64,000 nucleotides of DNA from Pseudoalteromonas luteoviolacea DSM 6061 (GTDB lineage Bacteria; Pseudomonadota; Gammaproteobacteria; Enterobacterales; Alteromonadaceae): NCBI RefSeq assembly GCF_001625655.1, contig NZ_AUYB01000046.1:1-64000 (forward strand), read 5' to 3'. The notes under the pieces are model-generated. The model was not told the DNA's origin and made no database searches. It was given only the letters and a program-made list of their open reading frames with translations. This document shows positions 44,693-54,255 of the stretch, in pieces. Position 1 is the first letter of the stretch. Each line of letters begins with the position of its first letter. The position numbers and the translations under genes were made by a program.

Positions 44693-44768
44693 TGGAGCGA
44701 GTAACGAGGTTCGAACTCGTGACCTCGACCTTGGCAAGGTCGCGCTCTACCAGCTGAGCTATACTCGC
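44693..44768 (-). tRNA. tRNA-Gly(GCC)
   Basis: A 76-nt Gly(GCC) gene with encoded CCA. It is the first gene of the array, about 75 bp downstream of the stable-RNA promoter. Confidence 0.95.
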
Positions 44769-44841
44769 ATTGAAATTAAAACTCTTAAGTAAGCTTTAAC
44801 AACATTTCGTTTTGATGACTGTTGTCTCTCAACACGGACGC

Positions 44842-44869
44842 ATTCTACAGAACTTCTTGGATGCGTCAA
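44842..44869 (-). promoter_or_regulatory. stable-RNA-type promoter of the tRNA array
   Basis: The minus strand shows TTGACG (44864-44869), a 16-bp spacer and TAGAAT (44842-44847), followed by GCGTCC. The 16-bp spacer and GC-rich discriminator match stringently controlled tRNA and rRNA promoters. An A/T-rich stretch lies upstream of the -35 box. Confidence 0.75.
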
Positions 44870-44940
44870 TATAAAAAATGAATGTTTTTAACTGTTTGCT
44901 TATTTTTTATCTAAAGCGTTCTGTAATTGCTCAAGATCAG

Positions 44941-45486
44941 TTAAGATTTAAGCAATTCCCCCTTTGCTGCAAACAAATATTGCAACATAGATACAATGGT
45001 AAGTAATGTTGCTATCGCTAACAACGCATAGCTCAACATGATCATCCAAGGTGCAAACTGCCAAATTAAGCCAATAATCGCTAGCATTTGTGCAGCTGTT
45101 TTGAATTTACCCAAGTTAGATACGGCAACACTGGCACGTTTGCCTATACCAGCCATCCACTCTCTCAATGCGGAGATGACTATTTCACGGCTAATAATGA
45201 TAACAGCAGCCAAAGTGACCAAAACATTCTGATAGTGTGCAGCTATAAGCACCAAGGCAACACTGACCATAACTTTATCTGCAACAGGATCTAAAAACGC
45301 ACCAAACGGAGTGGACTGATTTAATTTGCGCGCCAAATATCCATCAAGAATATCGGTGATCGATGCCAACCAAAAAATAAAAGCGGCAGCAAAAAAGGCC
45401 CATGAGTATGGCAAATAAAACACCACGGCAAATACGGGGATGAGAAACAACCTAAATGTTGTAAGCGTGTTTGGAATATTCCACAT
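44941..45486 (-). CDS. pgsA: CDP-diacylglycerol-glycerol-3-phosphate 3-phosphatidyltransferase
   Basis: A 181-residue integral membrane enzyme making phosphatidylglycerol phosphate from CDP-diacylglycerol and glycerol 3-phosphate, the committed step to phosphatidylglycerol and cardiolipin. The CDP-alcohol phosphatidyltransferase signature D-x2-DG-x2-AR-x8-G-x3-D-x3-D is complete (DILDGYLARKL then GAFLDPVAD). The start MWNIPNTLTTFRLFLIPVF is typical. It is downstream of uvrC and upstream of the tRNA array, as in E. coli. Confidence 0.96.
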   Translation of the reverse strand: MWNIPNTLTTFRLFLIPVFAVVFYLPYSWAFFAAAFIFWLASITDILDGYLARKLNQSTPFGAFLDPVADKVMVSVALVLIAAHYQNVLVTLAAVIIISREIVISALREWMAGIGKRASVAVSNLGKFKTAAQMLAIIGLIWQFAPWMIMLSYALLAIATLLTIVSMLQYLFAAKGELLKS

Positions 45487-45528
45487 AACTACTTAGAGAA
45501 TTCTTTTTCTATATGTTCGCACGAAGCA

Positions 45529-47352
45529 TCAAGCTTTGTCATGCAAATGATTAAATATCTTTTCAGCCAACTCTGGACTGATCCCAGGCACTTGCCCTAA
45601 TTGTTGTAGATTTGCTGATTTTACTCCCTGCAATCCCCCTAAATATTTGAGTAAAACTTGGCGTCGTTTACTTCCTACGCCAGCTATTTCTTCCAATACT
45701 GACTGCGTTCGTTGTTTTTGACGTTTATTTCGATGCCCTGCAATGGCAAATCGGTGCGACTCGTCCCGAATATGCTGAATTAGATGTAAGGCAGGTGAAT
45801 CGCTCTCTAGATTAATCGTTTTACGCCCGCCGTCAAATAGTAAAGTTTCTAATCCTGGTTTACGACTTGTGCCTTTTGCAACACCTATTAACATCGGCAT
45901 TTTTTCTAGCTGCCAGTCTTCAAAAAATGCCTCTGCTCTGGCGAGCTGGCCTTTACCACCATCAATAAAGATTATATCTGGTACTTTCTGCTCGTCGGTA
46001 ATTTTGGCGTAACGCTTATTTAATGCAAAGTCCATTGCCGCATAATCATCACCAGGCGTAATCCCAGTCACATTGTAACGCCTGTATTCTCTTGTATTGG
46101 GGCCTTGCCCATCAAAAACAACACAAGATGCAACTGTATTTTCACCCATAGTATGGCTGATATCAAAACACTCCATGCGATCGATATCTGTCAGCCCCAC
46201 CGCCTCTTTTAACAACGCGTACCGTTTACTAATTGCATCTTGTGCGCTTTGCTTAACCATAATGCTATTGTGTGCATTTTTATTAGCGAGCGCTAGGTAT
46301 TGGGCACGTTCTGCGCGGACATTGACGCGTAACTGCACTTTTCTTTTCGCCAACTGGGTCAAGCCTTCAGCAAGTTCTGTGCGCTCTGCCACATCAAAAG
46401 GCAACACAATATCGCTGGCGATGCGTGCGTTTGAGCCATTTGAAATATAATATTGTCCAATGAAAGACGTTAAAATCTCATCATCGTTAGAATCTTTTGG
46501 TACTTTTGGAAAGTAAGTTTTACTACCCAGAATTTTATGGTCTCGAATCATCAGCATATGAATAGCACATAAGCCATTGTGTTGTACAAAACCAATCACA
46601 TCCATTTCAGCAAAATTACCCGCGACAGATTGCTGCTCTTGCATTTGCCTCAGTAAGGCGATTTGATCCCGGAATTTTGCTGCCTCTTCAAAATTTAAGG
46701 ACAGACTCGCTTGTTCCATTTTTGCAACTAGGGCTTCGATGACCAAATGCGATTTACCACTAAGAAACTGCCTAACTAAATCGACTTGATTGCTATATTC
46801 ATCATCGCTCACCTTCTCTACACAAGGTGCGGAACAACGTTTTAGCTGATGTTGCAGGCATGGACGGCTTCGTGCGCGGTAATATGCATCTTCACACTGG
46901 CGTACAGGGAAGATTTTTTGCATTAGGCGTAAGCTTTCAGAGACTGCTGCACTGCTAGGAAATGGACCAAAATATTCGCCCTTTTGCTTGCGCGCTCCTC
47001 TGTGGAAAGCCAGCCTAGGATGACGATGATCGGTTAATAAAATGTATGGATATGATTTGTCGTCACGCAGGAGAATGTTGTATCTAGGTTGATACTTCTT
47101 AATTAGGTTATTTTCTAAAAGCAGCGCCTCGGTTTCTGTATTGGTTAATGTGACTTCAATATTCGCGATATTGCTAACCAAAACCTGAGTTTTACTGTCT
47201 GGAATATTGCTACGAAAGTAGCTACTAACGCGCTTTTTAAGGTTTTTTGCCTTTCCTACATAAATAACCTGGTGCTCTTTATCATACATTCGATAGACAC
47301 CAGGTTCAGTTGTAAGCGTTTTTAAAAACGATTTATGATCAAATACAGCCAT
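45529..47352 (-). CDS. uvrC: excinuclease ABC subunit C
   Basis: A 607-residue nucleotide-excision repair nuclease that cuts on both sides of a lesion bound by UvrAB. It has an N-terminal GIY-YIG domain (GVYRMYDKEHQVIYVGKAKN), a UVR motif (LNFEEAAKFRDQIALLRQM), an RNase H-like 5'-incision domain (MECFDISHTMGENTVASCV, FIDGGKGQL) and C-terminal helix-hairpin-helix motifs. The length is normal. It starts 8 bp downstream of the uvrY stop, so the two are co-transcribed. Confidence 0.97.
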   Translation of the reverse strand: MAVFDHKSFLKTLTTEPGVYRMYDKEHQVIYVGKAKNLKKRVSSYFRSNIPDSKTQVLVSNIANIEVTLTNTETEALLLENNLIKKYQPRYNILLRDDKSYPYILLTDHRHPRLAFHRGARKQKGEYFGPFPSSAAVSESLRLMQKIFPVRQCEDAYYRARSRPCLQHQLKRCSAPCVEKVSDDEYSNQVDLVRQFLSGKSHLVIEALVAKMEQASLSLNFEEAAKFRDQIALLRQMQEQQSVAGNFAEMDVIGFVQHNGLCAIHMLMIRDHKILGSKTYFPKVPKDSNDDEILTSFIGQYYISNGSNARIASDIVLPFDVAERTELAEGLTQLAKRKVQLRVNVRAERAQYLALANKNAHNSIMVKQSAQDAISKRYALLKEAVGLTDIDRMECFDISHTMGENTVASCVVFDGQGPNTREYRRYNVTGITPGDDYAAMDFALNKRYAKITDEQKVPDIIFIDGGKGQLARAEAFFEDWQLEKMPMLIGVAKGTSRKPGLETLLFDGGRKTINLESDSPALHLIQHIRDESHRFAIAGHRNKRQKQRTQSVLEEIAGVGSKRRQVLLKYLGGLQGVKSANLQQLGQVPGISPELAEKIFNHLHDKA

Positions 47353-47360
47353 TCAAATGG

Positions 47361-48011
47361 TTAACGAGAACTATCTATGTCGATCATTTTATGACGGATT
47401 GCCAAATGTGTCAGTTCAACATCACCACTTACGTCCAGCTTTTCGAACATTCTGTAGCGGTAACTGTTTACTGTTTTTGAACTTAAGTTTAAGCGTTCAG
47501 CGATATCTTGCGCTTTTTCACCTTTGGTGATCATTAACATAATTTGCAGCTCTCTATCTGAGAGGGACTGAAAAGGGTTTTCATCCACTTTACCACTAAA
47601 CTGCGCAAGTGCAATTTGCTGAGCAATTTCGGGCGCAATATAACGCTGCCCAGAATTCACCGAACGTATTGCATTCATCATTTCATCAGGGCCTGCACTT
47701 TTAGTTAGATAACCGTGTGCGCCAATCTGCATTACCTTACTTGGGAATGGGTCTTCACAGTGCACCGTTAAAACGATAACTTTTACGTCTGGGCAGTAAC
47801 GACAAATCTTTTTCGTTGCTTCCAAACCGCCGATCCCCGGCATATTCATGTCCATTAATACGATGTCAGGTTCATTTTGACGGCAAAAAGTGACCGCCTC
47901 TTCCCCAGTTTTAGCCTCTCCGACCACCTTGAAACCACGCACATCATCTAAGATGCGCTTGATCCCAGTCCTTACAAGTTCATGATCATCAACTAAAAGT
48001 ACGTTAATCAA
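47361..48011 (-). CDS. uvrY: GacA/UvrY response regulator
   Basis: A 216-residue NarL/FixJ-type response regulator, ortholog of UvrY/SirA/GacA. The receiver domain has D8/D9, phosphoacceptor Asp54 (VLMDMNMPG) and the switch Thr/Lys. The C-terminal LuxR-type helix-turn-helix reads LSDRELQIMLMITKGEKAQD then LNLSSKTVNSYRYRMFEKL. With the BarA/GacS kinase it normally drives Csr-controlling small RNAs. Position before uvrC supports the name. Confidence 0.95.
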   Translation of the reverse strand: MINVLLVDDHELVRTGIKRILDDVRGFKVVGEAKTGEEAVTFCRQNEPDIVLMDMNMPGIGGLEATKKICRYCPDVKVIVLTVHCEDPFPSKVMQIGAHGYLTKSAGPDEMMNAIRSVNSGQRYIAPEIAQQIALAQFSGKVDENPFQSLSDRELQIMLMITKGEKAQDIAERLNLSSKTVNSYRYRMFEKLDVSGDVELTHLAIRHKMIDIDSSR

Positions 48012-48057
48012 TGGAACATCCTCACGCTAGCCCTTGGTAATTAAAATCTTTTCGATT

Positions 48058-48092
48058 TGCTTTGCGAGATTAACACATAATTTCGCAAAGCA
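48058..48092 (-). terminator. 10-bp hairpin between symporter and uvrY
   Basis: TGCTTTGCGA pairs with TCGCAAAGCA around a 15-nt loop. It follows the symporter stop and precedes uvrY on the minus strand. The minus-strand tail holds AAAAGATTTTAATT. It may be a terminator for the symporter gene or a uvrY leader structure. Confidence 0.45.
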
Positions 48093-48155
48093 TAATCAAT
48101 TACATCATTCCATTTTATAAATATACGAATTTACTATTAATTCTATATAAAACGC

Positions 48156-49301
48156 CTATCCCTTTTCAGAAAAGCGGTTCACCCATAATGCAATCACGCC
48201 GTCACCTGTCACATTGCATGCAGTACCAAAGCTATCCTGTGCAAGATACAAAGCTATCATTAACGCTATGGCACTTTCGTCAAACCCTAACATAGAGGTC
48301 AACAAACCCAATGCTGACATAACTGCGCCACCTGGAGCACCTGGTGCTGCAATCATTACCACGCCGAGCATAAATATAAATGGCAGCATATCAATCAAGG
48401 ATGGAACCGCCATAGTAGGTGACAAAAACATCACTGCCATTGCACAAGTCACAATCGTAATTGTAGACCCAGACAAGTGAATTGTAGCACATAAAGGAAC
48501 TGAGAAATTGGCTACTTCTTCAGATACCCCATTTGCTTTGCTCGCTCTCAATGATACTGGAATGGTTGCCGCACTCGACATAGTTCCAATTGCAGTAAAA
48601 TAAGCAGGTAGCATATTTTTGACCAATTCAACTGGGCTGCGCTTTAGCATTAGTCCAGTCACAACAAACAAAGTCGTTAACCACAACCAATGCATTGCCA
48701 CAGCAGCAATTAACACGACACCAAAGGTACTTAACGTATCAACAACTGTGCCAGCTACAGCCATTTCAGCAAATACACCAGCAATATAGAATGGCAATGC
48801 AGGTATAATCACTTTTGCCAGTAATGCATCAATCACATCACGGCCTTGATCAACCACGTCTTTTAATTGCACCAGATTTAATTGGCTGATCCCAATACCG
48901 AAGATAAACGCTGTCGCAAGCGCAGTCATAACACCCATGATAGGTGGAATTTCAAGTTGTATATAACCTTTGAGCTCGGCGCCTTTTGCAGCCTCATAAG
49001 CAACGCTGCCCTCAAAAAAGCCGGTCGCGGTCAATACCAGTAAAACGGCTAATGTACCTGCGATTACAGTCGAGCCATATGCAAAGCCAACTGTTTTACC
49101 CAACAAATGCCCTGAAGTTTTGGGCAATCCCGCAATTCCTGAGGCGATAAAGAACAAGATAATTAAAGGGATAGTAAAGCTAATTAATTGACCAATAATT
49201 ACTTTTGCTGTGTAAAGTAACTCTGTAATACCCAGAGGCAGATATAAACCCGCCAATATACCACCTAAGATACCGGCGATAAGTTTTATTATTAGAGACA
49301 T
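48156..49301 (-). CDS. dicarboxylate/amino acid:cation symporter (DAACS family)
   Basis: A 381-residue secondary transporter of the glutamate/dicarboxylate symporter fold. Recognisable are the serine-rich re-entrant hairpin (TMSSAATIPVSLRASKANG), the TM7 region SGSTITIVTCAMAVM and the second hairpin plus TM8 (APGAPGGAVMSALG, FGTACNVTGDGVIALWV). The conserved Asp near the end binds cation and substrate. It is somewhat shorter than GltP. The substrate, probably C4-dicarboxylate or Glu/Asp, is not certain. Confidence 0.9.
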   Translation of the reverse strand: MSLIIKLIAGILGGILAGLYLPLGITELLYTAKVIIGQLISFTIPLIILFFIASGIAGLPKTSGHLLGKTVGFAYGSTVIAGTLAVLLVLTATGFFEGSVAYEAAKGAELKGYIQLEIPPIMGVMTALATAFIFGIGISQLNLVQLKDVVDQGRDVIDALLAKVIIPALPFYIAGVFAEMAVAGTVVDTLSTFGVVLIAAVAMHWLWLTTLFVVTGLMLKRSPVELVKNMLPAYFTAIGTMSSAATIPVSLRASKANGVSEEVANFSVPLCATIHLSGSTITIVTCAMAVMFLSPTMAVPSLIDMLPFIFMLGVVMIAAPGAPGGAVMSALGLLTSMLGFDESAIALMIALYLAQDSFGTACNVTGDGVIALWVNRFSEKG

Positions 49302-49497
49302 GTTTTGCCCGAATCATATTAGTTTGAGGCCCTTTTTATCATGTTTTTACCCCTTAGGTATACAAATGCGATACTTTAACTGCATATGGTTTACCTCATT
49401 TCACCTGATATTAACGCAATCTAACGAGAAAGAATTGAGGCGCTTATACTATTATTATTTAATTAACAGCTCATTCGACTGAGAATTAATCTTTATC

Positions 49498-51798
49498 ATG
49501 TTAAGAAGTACTAGCTACACCTGCGCCCTTTTACTTTCGATGAATGCATTCGCAGAGAAAGCCCCCATAGACATTCCTTACGTGCCTGAATCAGCTACTA
49601 TAGATGGCAATATTCAGGACCCTGTTTGGCAAAAAGCGAAAACAATTCAAATCGATAACGTCACTTGGCCCCATGACAATATCGCCAGCCCAGTGAAGAC
49701 AAAAGCGCTGGTCTATGAAAATGGCAGTTCATTGTTTGTTGCGTTTATTGCCAAAGATCCTAATCCAGAGAAAATTCGTGTTCACTATAGAGACAGGGAT
49801 AAAATTTGGAATGATGACCTTGTGGGGCTCAAAATTGACTCTCTTAATACCAGTCGCAATGCCTATCAGTTTTTTATCAATCCACTGGGTGTTCAATTAG
49901 ACTCGATTGAAGATGAACTCACCAAGAATGAAAATGCATCATGGAACGGAATTTGGTCAAGTAAAGGAACTATCTCAAACGATGGATATACTGTCGAAGT
50001 GGAGATTCCTTTACGCGTTTTAAACTTTGATGATAGTAAAAAAACAAAAACCATGGCTATGGAGTTTTTGCGTTTTTTACCAAGAGATGAACGACTACGC
50101 ATTTCAAATATGCAACTAGACCACAGTAACAGTTGTTGGATATGCCAGATGCCATTGTTTAGCGGATTTGAACAAGCCAAACAAAGTAGCAACATCACCG
50201 TTACCCCAGCACTTGCCATCGCAAACACGCAGACTCGAGATATTGACGGCGCAGAAATACCTGACTTTAGTGACGAGACCGATTATGAGCCTGGTCTAGA
50301 TGTTAAGTGGGCTATCACACCTGATACTACGTTGAACCTAACTCTCAACCCTGACTTTTCGCAAGTCGAAGCCGACACAGGACAACTAAGTGTAAACAAT
50401 AGCTTCAGTCTATTTTTCCCAGAAAAACGCGCATTCTTCCTCGAGAATGATGACTACTTTTCTTCACACTTAAACTTGGTACATACTCGCAATGTCGCTT
50501 CACCAGATTATGGGGTCAAACTCACCAGCAGCAAACAAGGCCATACATTTGCAGGCTTTGTGGCAAATGATGAAATGACTAATGTGCTCATTCCAGGTAA
50601 CTTGGGGTCCAGTATTGTGTCACTCGAGCAAAAGAGTGAAAACGCGGCGCTTAGATATCGGTATGATGTAGACGGTAGCCTTTCAATTGGCGCCACCAGC
50701 ACAGTCAGACAAAGTGAAAATTACCGCAACCAGGTGTTCAGTTTAGACAGTAAATATCGCCCAACAAAACACGACACGGTTAAACTACAGGCAACATTGA
50801 CGGATACCGAATATGACCAACATTTTGTTGATGAGCTGTGTGACGATGACCCACTGGCTGACTGCGAATTAGATGAAAGCGTACTCCGCGTACTTAACGA
50901 AAATGATAAACAAGGGCTAGGTTACTTAGCCAGCTATGAACACAATCGAAAACACTGGCGTGCATTCGCCTCTTATAGAAACTATGAATCTGCATTTCGT
51001 GCAGATATGGGGTTTTTATCACAAGTTGATTTCAATAAGTTTGTGACTGGCTTTGAATACCGCTGGTATGGAGAAGAAAATAATTGGTGGAATCGCGCAA
51101 ATTGGTACACTGATTGGGATATTACTCATAACGAAGATGGTGAATTACTTGAAAAAGAAGTACAGTCAAGTTTCAAGTTACAGGGTCCACTACAAAGTAT
51201 CATCGAGTTTGGTATCGACCACCGCAAGCGCACAGGCTTAAGGTATGATGAGTCTGTGTTGTCCATCGATGGAAATACCGACTTATTCACCGAAAACACC
51301 CAGTGGGCATACTTTGAAATGAAGCCCAAAGCAGGCGTTTTTGCTGCCCTTACGCTAAACACAGGAAACCGTGTGGATTTGGCCAACAATCGACTAGGGC
51401 AACGACACTTAATCAAACCCACACTAAACTTTAATCTTGGCCGTCATTTTGAAGTGAAGTTAAGACACACTTATGAGCGTTTTGAACATGAGGGCGAAGA
51501 TGTCTACACCGCAAACCTCTCTGATGTACGCTTGACCTATCAATTTGGTATTAATAGCTATATAAGGCTTGCTGTGATCAATTTAGATATAGATAGAAAT
51601 CAACAAAAGTATCTTGATGAGGTTGACAGTCGATACAAAAAGCTGAGCACGCAACTTCTATACTCCTATAAGCTTAACCCTGAAACCGTCTTATTTGTCG
51701 GCTACTCAGACAGTGGCTATCAAGACGATGACTTAACCAGTATCACGAAAGACAACAAAACCTTTTTCGCCAAGTTTAGCTACGCTTGGTTACTATAG
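49498..51798 (+). CDS. CBM9-like plus DUF5916 domain outer-membrane protein
   Basis: A 766-residue exported protein. The signal peptide is short (to about residue 19, NAFAEKA). An N-terminal carbohydrate-binding family 9-like domain follows (residues about 25-200, SATIDGNIQDPVWQKAK, FVAFIAKDPNPEKIRVHYRD). The rest is the DUF5916 beta-barrel-type region, marked by NPDFSQVEADTGQLSVN then FPEKRAFFLEN, and repeated aromatic strands up to the final KFSYAWLL. The family is common in marine Bacteroidetes and Gammaproteobacteria. Its function is not known, and outer-membrane location is inferred. It is a single gene followed by a very stable terminator. Confidence 0.85.
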   Translation: MLRSTSYTCALLLSMNAFAEKAPIDIPYVPESATIDGNIQDPVWQKAKTIQIDNVTWPHDNIASPVKTKALVYENGSSLFVAFIAKDPNPEKIRVHYRDRDKIWNDDLVGLKIDSLNTSRNAYQFFINPLGVQLDSIEDELTKNENASWNGIWSSKGTISNDGYTVEVEIPLRVLNFDDSKKTKTMAMEFLRFLPRDERLRISNMQLDHSNSCWICQMPLFSGFEQAKQSSNITVTPALAIANTQTRDIDGAEIPDFSDETDYEPGLDVKWAITPDTTLNLTLNPDFSQVEADTGQLSVNNSFSLFFPEKRAFFLENDDYFSSHLNLVHTRNVASPDYGVKLTSSKQGHTFAGFVANDEMTNVLIPGNLGSSIVSLEQKSENAALRYRYDVDGSLSIGATSTVRQSENYRNQVFSLDSKYRPTKHDTVKLQATLTDTEYDQHFVDELCDDDPLADCELDESVLRVLNENDKQGLGYLASYEHNRKHWRAFASYRNYESAFRADMGFLSQVDFNKFVTGFEYRWYGEENNWWNRANWYTDWDITHNEDGELLEKEVQSSFKLQGPLQSIIEFGIDHRKRTGLRYDESVLSIDGNTDLFTENTQWAYFEMKPKAGVFAALTLNTGNRVDLANNRLGQRHLIKPTLNFNLGRHFEVKLRHTYERFEHEGEDVYTANLSDVRLTYQFGINSYIRLAVINLDIDRNQQKYLDEVDSRYKKLSTQLLYSYKLNPETVLFVGYSDSGYQDDDLTSITKDNKTFFAKFSYAWLL

Positions 51799-51802
51799 AT
51801 AC

Positions 51803-51844
51803 AAATAAGCTGTTAATTACTTAACGTAATTAACAGCTTATTTT
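51803..51844 (+). terminator. 18-bp perfect-stem terminator
   Basis: AAATAAGCTGTTAATTAC pairs without mismatch with its complement at 51826-51843 across a 5-nt loop (TTAAC). The stem base is an A/T run with T-richness after it, so it acts as a terminator for the DUF5916 gene. Confidence 0.85.
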
Positions 51845-51980
51845 ATATTCATTCTAGCTATAAGCTTTTTTAATATATCTTATAGCCATTCTTTACTTCT
51901 TGTTTTGTTTTCGGACCAGTAAAGTGTGACTATATTCATTATTACTTAATAATAGTCCTAAGCTTATTCAAGGGAACACT

Positions 51981-52949
51981 ATGTCTAAAGTATTTTCAGA
52001 TAACAGCCTAGCGATAGGTCAAACACCAATCGTTAAATTAAACCGTGTTACAGGTGGTAACGTTTACGCCAAAGTTGAATCTCGCAACCCAAGTTTCAGT
52101 GTAAAGTGCCGTATTGGCGCATCAATGATCTGGGAAGCTGAAAAGCAAGGTCTTTTAGGAGAAGGCAAAGAGCTGATCGAGCCAACTTCGGGTAATACAG
52201 GCATTGCTCTCGCTTTTGTTGCTGCATCACGTGGTTACAAATTAACACTAACTATGCCAAATACAATGAGCCTTGAGCGTCGCAAGCTATTAAAAGCATT
52301 GGGCGCTAATTTAGTACTTACTGAAGGTGCTAAGGGTATGAAAGGTGCAATTGAAAAAGCAAATGAGATCCTAGCAAGCGACCCTGAAAAGTATGTTTTA
52401 CTACAACAGTTCGAAAACCCTGCTAACCCTAAGATCCACTTCGAAACAACGGGCCCTGAAATCTTTGACGCACTTGAAGGCAACATTGATTACTTTGTAG
52501 CAGGCGTTGGTACTGGTGGTACAATTACAGGTGTGAGCCGCTTCTTAAAACAAGAGAAAAGCTTAAACGTTAAATCAATCGCTGTTGAGCCGACTGACTC
52601 ACCTGTAATTACTCAAACACTAGCAGGCGAAGAAGCTAAGCCAGGCCCACATAAAATCCAAGGTATTGGTGCAGGCTTTATCCCAGGCAACTTAGACTTA
52701 GATCTGATTGATGGCACTGAGCAGGTATCTAACGAAGATGCAATTGCTATGGCACATCAATTAATGAAAGATGAAGGTATCTTGGTAGGCATTTCATCTG
52801 GTGCTGCGGTTGTTGCTGCAAAGCGTATTGCTGAAAAACCAGAAAACGCAGATAAAAACATCGTTGTTATTCTACCAAGTGCAACAGAGCGTTACTTATC
52901 AAGCCCAATGTTTGCTGACGAATTCAGCGAACAAGAACTGGTTCAGTAA
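51981..52949 (+). CDS. cysK: cysteine synthase A (O-acetylserine sulfhydrylase)
   Basis: A 322-residue PLP enzyme that makes cysteine from O-acetylserine and sulfide. PLP-binding Lys42 lies in [11 protein letters not shown]. The substrate loop [11 protein letters not shown], the phosphate-binding [10 protein letters not shown] and the C-terminal [11 protein letters not shown] are all as in E. coli CysK. The ATG follows AAGGGAAC. It is a single gene with a strong terminator directly downstream. Regulation by CysB would be expected, but no site is marked. Confidence 0.97.
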   Translation: MSKVFSDNSLAIGQTPIVKLNRVTGGNVYAKVESRNPSFSVKCRIGASMIWEAEKQGLLGEGKELIEPTSGNTGIALAFVAASRGYKLTLTMPNTMSLERRKLLKALGANLVLTEGAKGMKGAIEKANEILASDPEKYVLLQQFENPANPKIHFETTGPEIFDALEGNIDYFVAGVGTGGTITGVSRFLKQEKSLNVKSIAVEPTDSPVITQTLAGEEAKPGPHKIQGIGAGFIPGNLDLDLIDGTEQVSNEDAIAMAHQLMKDEGILVGISSGAAVVAAKRIAEKPENADKNIVVILPSATERYLSSPMFADEFSEQELVQ

Positions 52950-52964
52950 TAACTCTCTTCTAAG

Positions 52965-52987
52965 GCCAGCAAATTGCTGGCTTTTTT
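52965..52987 (+). terminator. rho-independent terminator of cysK
   Basis: GCCAGC, a 5-nt loop, GCTGGC, then six T. A textbook terminator 15 bp past the cysK stop. Confidence 0.92.
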
Positions 52988-53324
52988 CATTTCTTTTGCA
53001 CTATTTCACCTCGCCTTTTTTCGTATTCTTACTAGACTAATGTATATCAGCTAAACCACTGACAAACTGATTCAAAAGTCATGCGACTTTAGTAAATTGC
53101 ACATTGGGTAATACATTGATAGCCACTCAATTAAATACAATGTCACAATATGGTTGCTTTAACTCGCTAAATTGAACAACTAATCATACCAGTATCTAGG
53201 CTAAAATTTGTTTAAATCATAGCGCGTTTAATAAGAGTACTTGTCGCTACTCTTAAACGAAAATATTAGATCGAGCAGATGGGCTGCTGATTAGAGTACC
53301 TTATATTAAATAAGGATAAATAAA
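52988..53324. other. intergenic region upstream of the solute-binding protein
   Basis: No gene is seen. An 8-bp inverted repeat, TAAGAGTA (53232-53239) and TACTCTTA (53248-53255), lies in the likely leader of the next gene and could be an operator or leader hairpin. Otherwise nothing recognisable was found. Confidence 0.45.
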
Positions 53325-54227
53325 ATGAGAATGCTAGTTTATCTTGCCTTTGGTTATTTAGCCCTGTTTGCAACTACTTCCCACGCGAGTCTCCAAGTAG
53401 GCTTTTTTAAATCTGGGCAGTATCAAATGATCATGGGCGAAAAATACAAAAATGGTTACCTATTTAGCAAAAACCCGACGAAGGAACAGCTACACCTAGT
53501 AACATTGGACTGGCCACCTTATATTGGCGACCAGCTTTGCAATAAAGGCTGGGTGTTTCAGTTTACGGTCTCGTTACTTGTTGATCAGGGCTACCCTGTC
53601 TACCTTGAGTTTTTACCCTGGGCTAGAGCAGTGAAAGCCGCTGAGTCGGGCAAAGCTGACTTATTGTTTCCCGAGTATTTTATTGAAGATGCTTCTCCTT
53701 CAGATAATTTCCCTGGTAAAACACGACGAGAATTACTGGCCTTGTCGAATGCGTTTCCGGGAGGAGAGATCGGATTTTTAAAAAGACGTGGTGAGGCTGA
53801 CAAGTTTGAAGGTAATCTCAATGATTTAAAAGGCACCACGATTGGTGTCGTTCGCGGATACCAAAACACCCCCGAATTTGATGCCATGATGGACAATGGT
53901 GAGTTTATTATCGTTGAGGCAGTTGATGATTTACAGTTAGTAAAACTGCTCGTAGGTAAACGCGTCGACCTCATTATCGGTGACCCAAAAGTGTTGCGTT
54001 TTACGGTCAGTTATTCTGAGTTGTCCAAATCTGAAAAAGTGACGCTACTACGCGGACTCGAAGATGTGGAGCCCGCATTGCGCTACAACAACTTATTCTT
54101 TGCGTTGAGTAAAAAGAAGCCTACATGGCGCAACGTACTAAATGATATAAATAAAGGTCTCTACCTATTTAACAATAGTGGAGAAACCGAGCGCATTATT
54201 GAAATCGGCAGTACAGAGTGTTATTAG
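53325..54227 (+). CDS. periplasmic solute-binding protein (SBP_bac_3 type)
   Basis: A 300-residue secreted protein of the amino-acid-type solute-binding fold. The signal peptide ends at TSHA. Lobe 1 has LVTLDWPPYIGDQ followed by EFLPWARAVKAAESGKADLL, and lobe 2 has DLKGTTIGVVRGYQNTPEF and VGKRVDLIIGD. It resembles the orphan extracellular solute-binding proteins frequent in Alteromonadales. No permease or ATPase gene is adjacent, so it may work as a sensor partner or a stand-alone binder. Confidence 0.85.
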   Translation: MRMLVYLAFGYLALFATTSHASLQVGFFKSGQYQMIMGEKYKNGYLFSKNPTKEQLHLVTLDWPPYIGDQLCNKGWVFQFTVSLLVDQGYPVYLEFLPWARAVKAAESGKADLLFPEYFIEDASPSDNFPGKTRRELLALSNAFPGGEIGFLKRRGEADKFEGNLNDLKGTTIGVVRGYQNTPEFDAMMDNGEFIIVEAVDDLQLVKLLVGKRVDLIIGDPKVLRFTVSYSELSKSEKVTLLRGLEDVEPALRYNNLFFALSKKKPTWRNVLNDINKGLYLFNNSGETERIIEIGSTECY

Positions 54228-54234
54228 TTTGAAA

Positions 54235-54255
54235 GGCGGCTATAAGCCGCCCTTT
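54235..54255. terminator. bidirectional terminator between the binding protein and queE
   Basis: GGCGGC, loop TATAA, GCCGCC, then CTTTTAG on the plus strand and TTTC on the minus strand. The neighbouring genes converge on it, and the queE stop touches its edge. Confidence 0.8.

Noticed and set aside
43997..44792. Several open frames across the tRNA array
   Set aside because: They lie wholly over tRNA genes and repeat with them, so they are artefacts of stable-RNA sequence.
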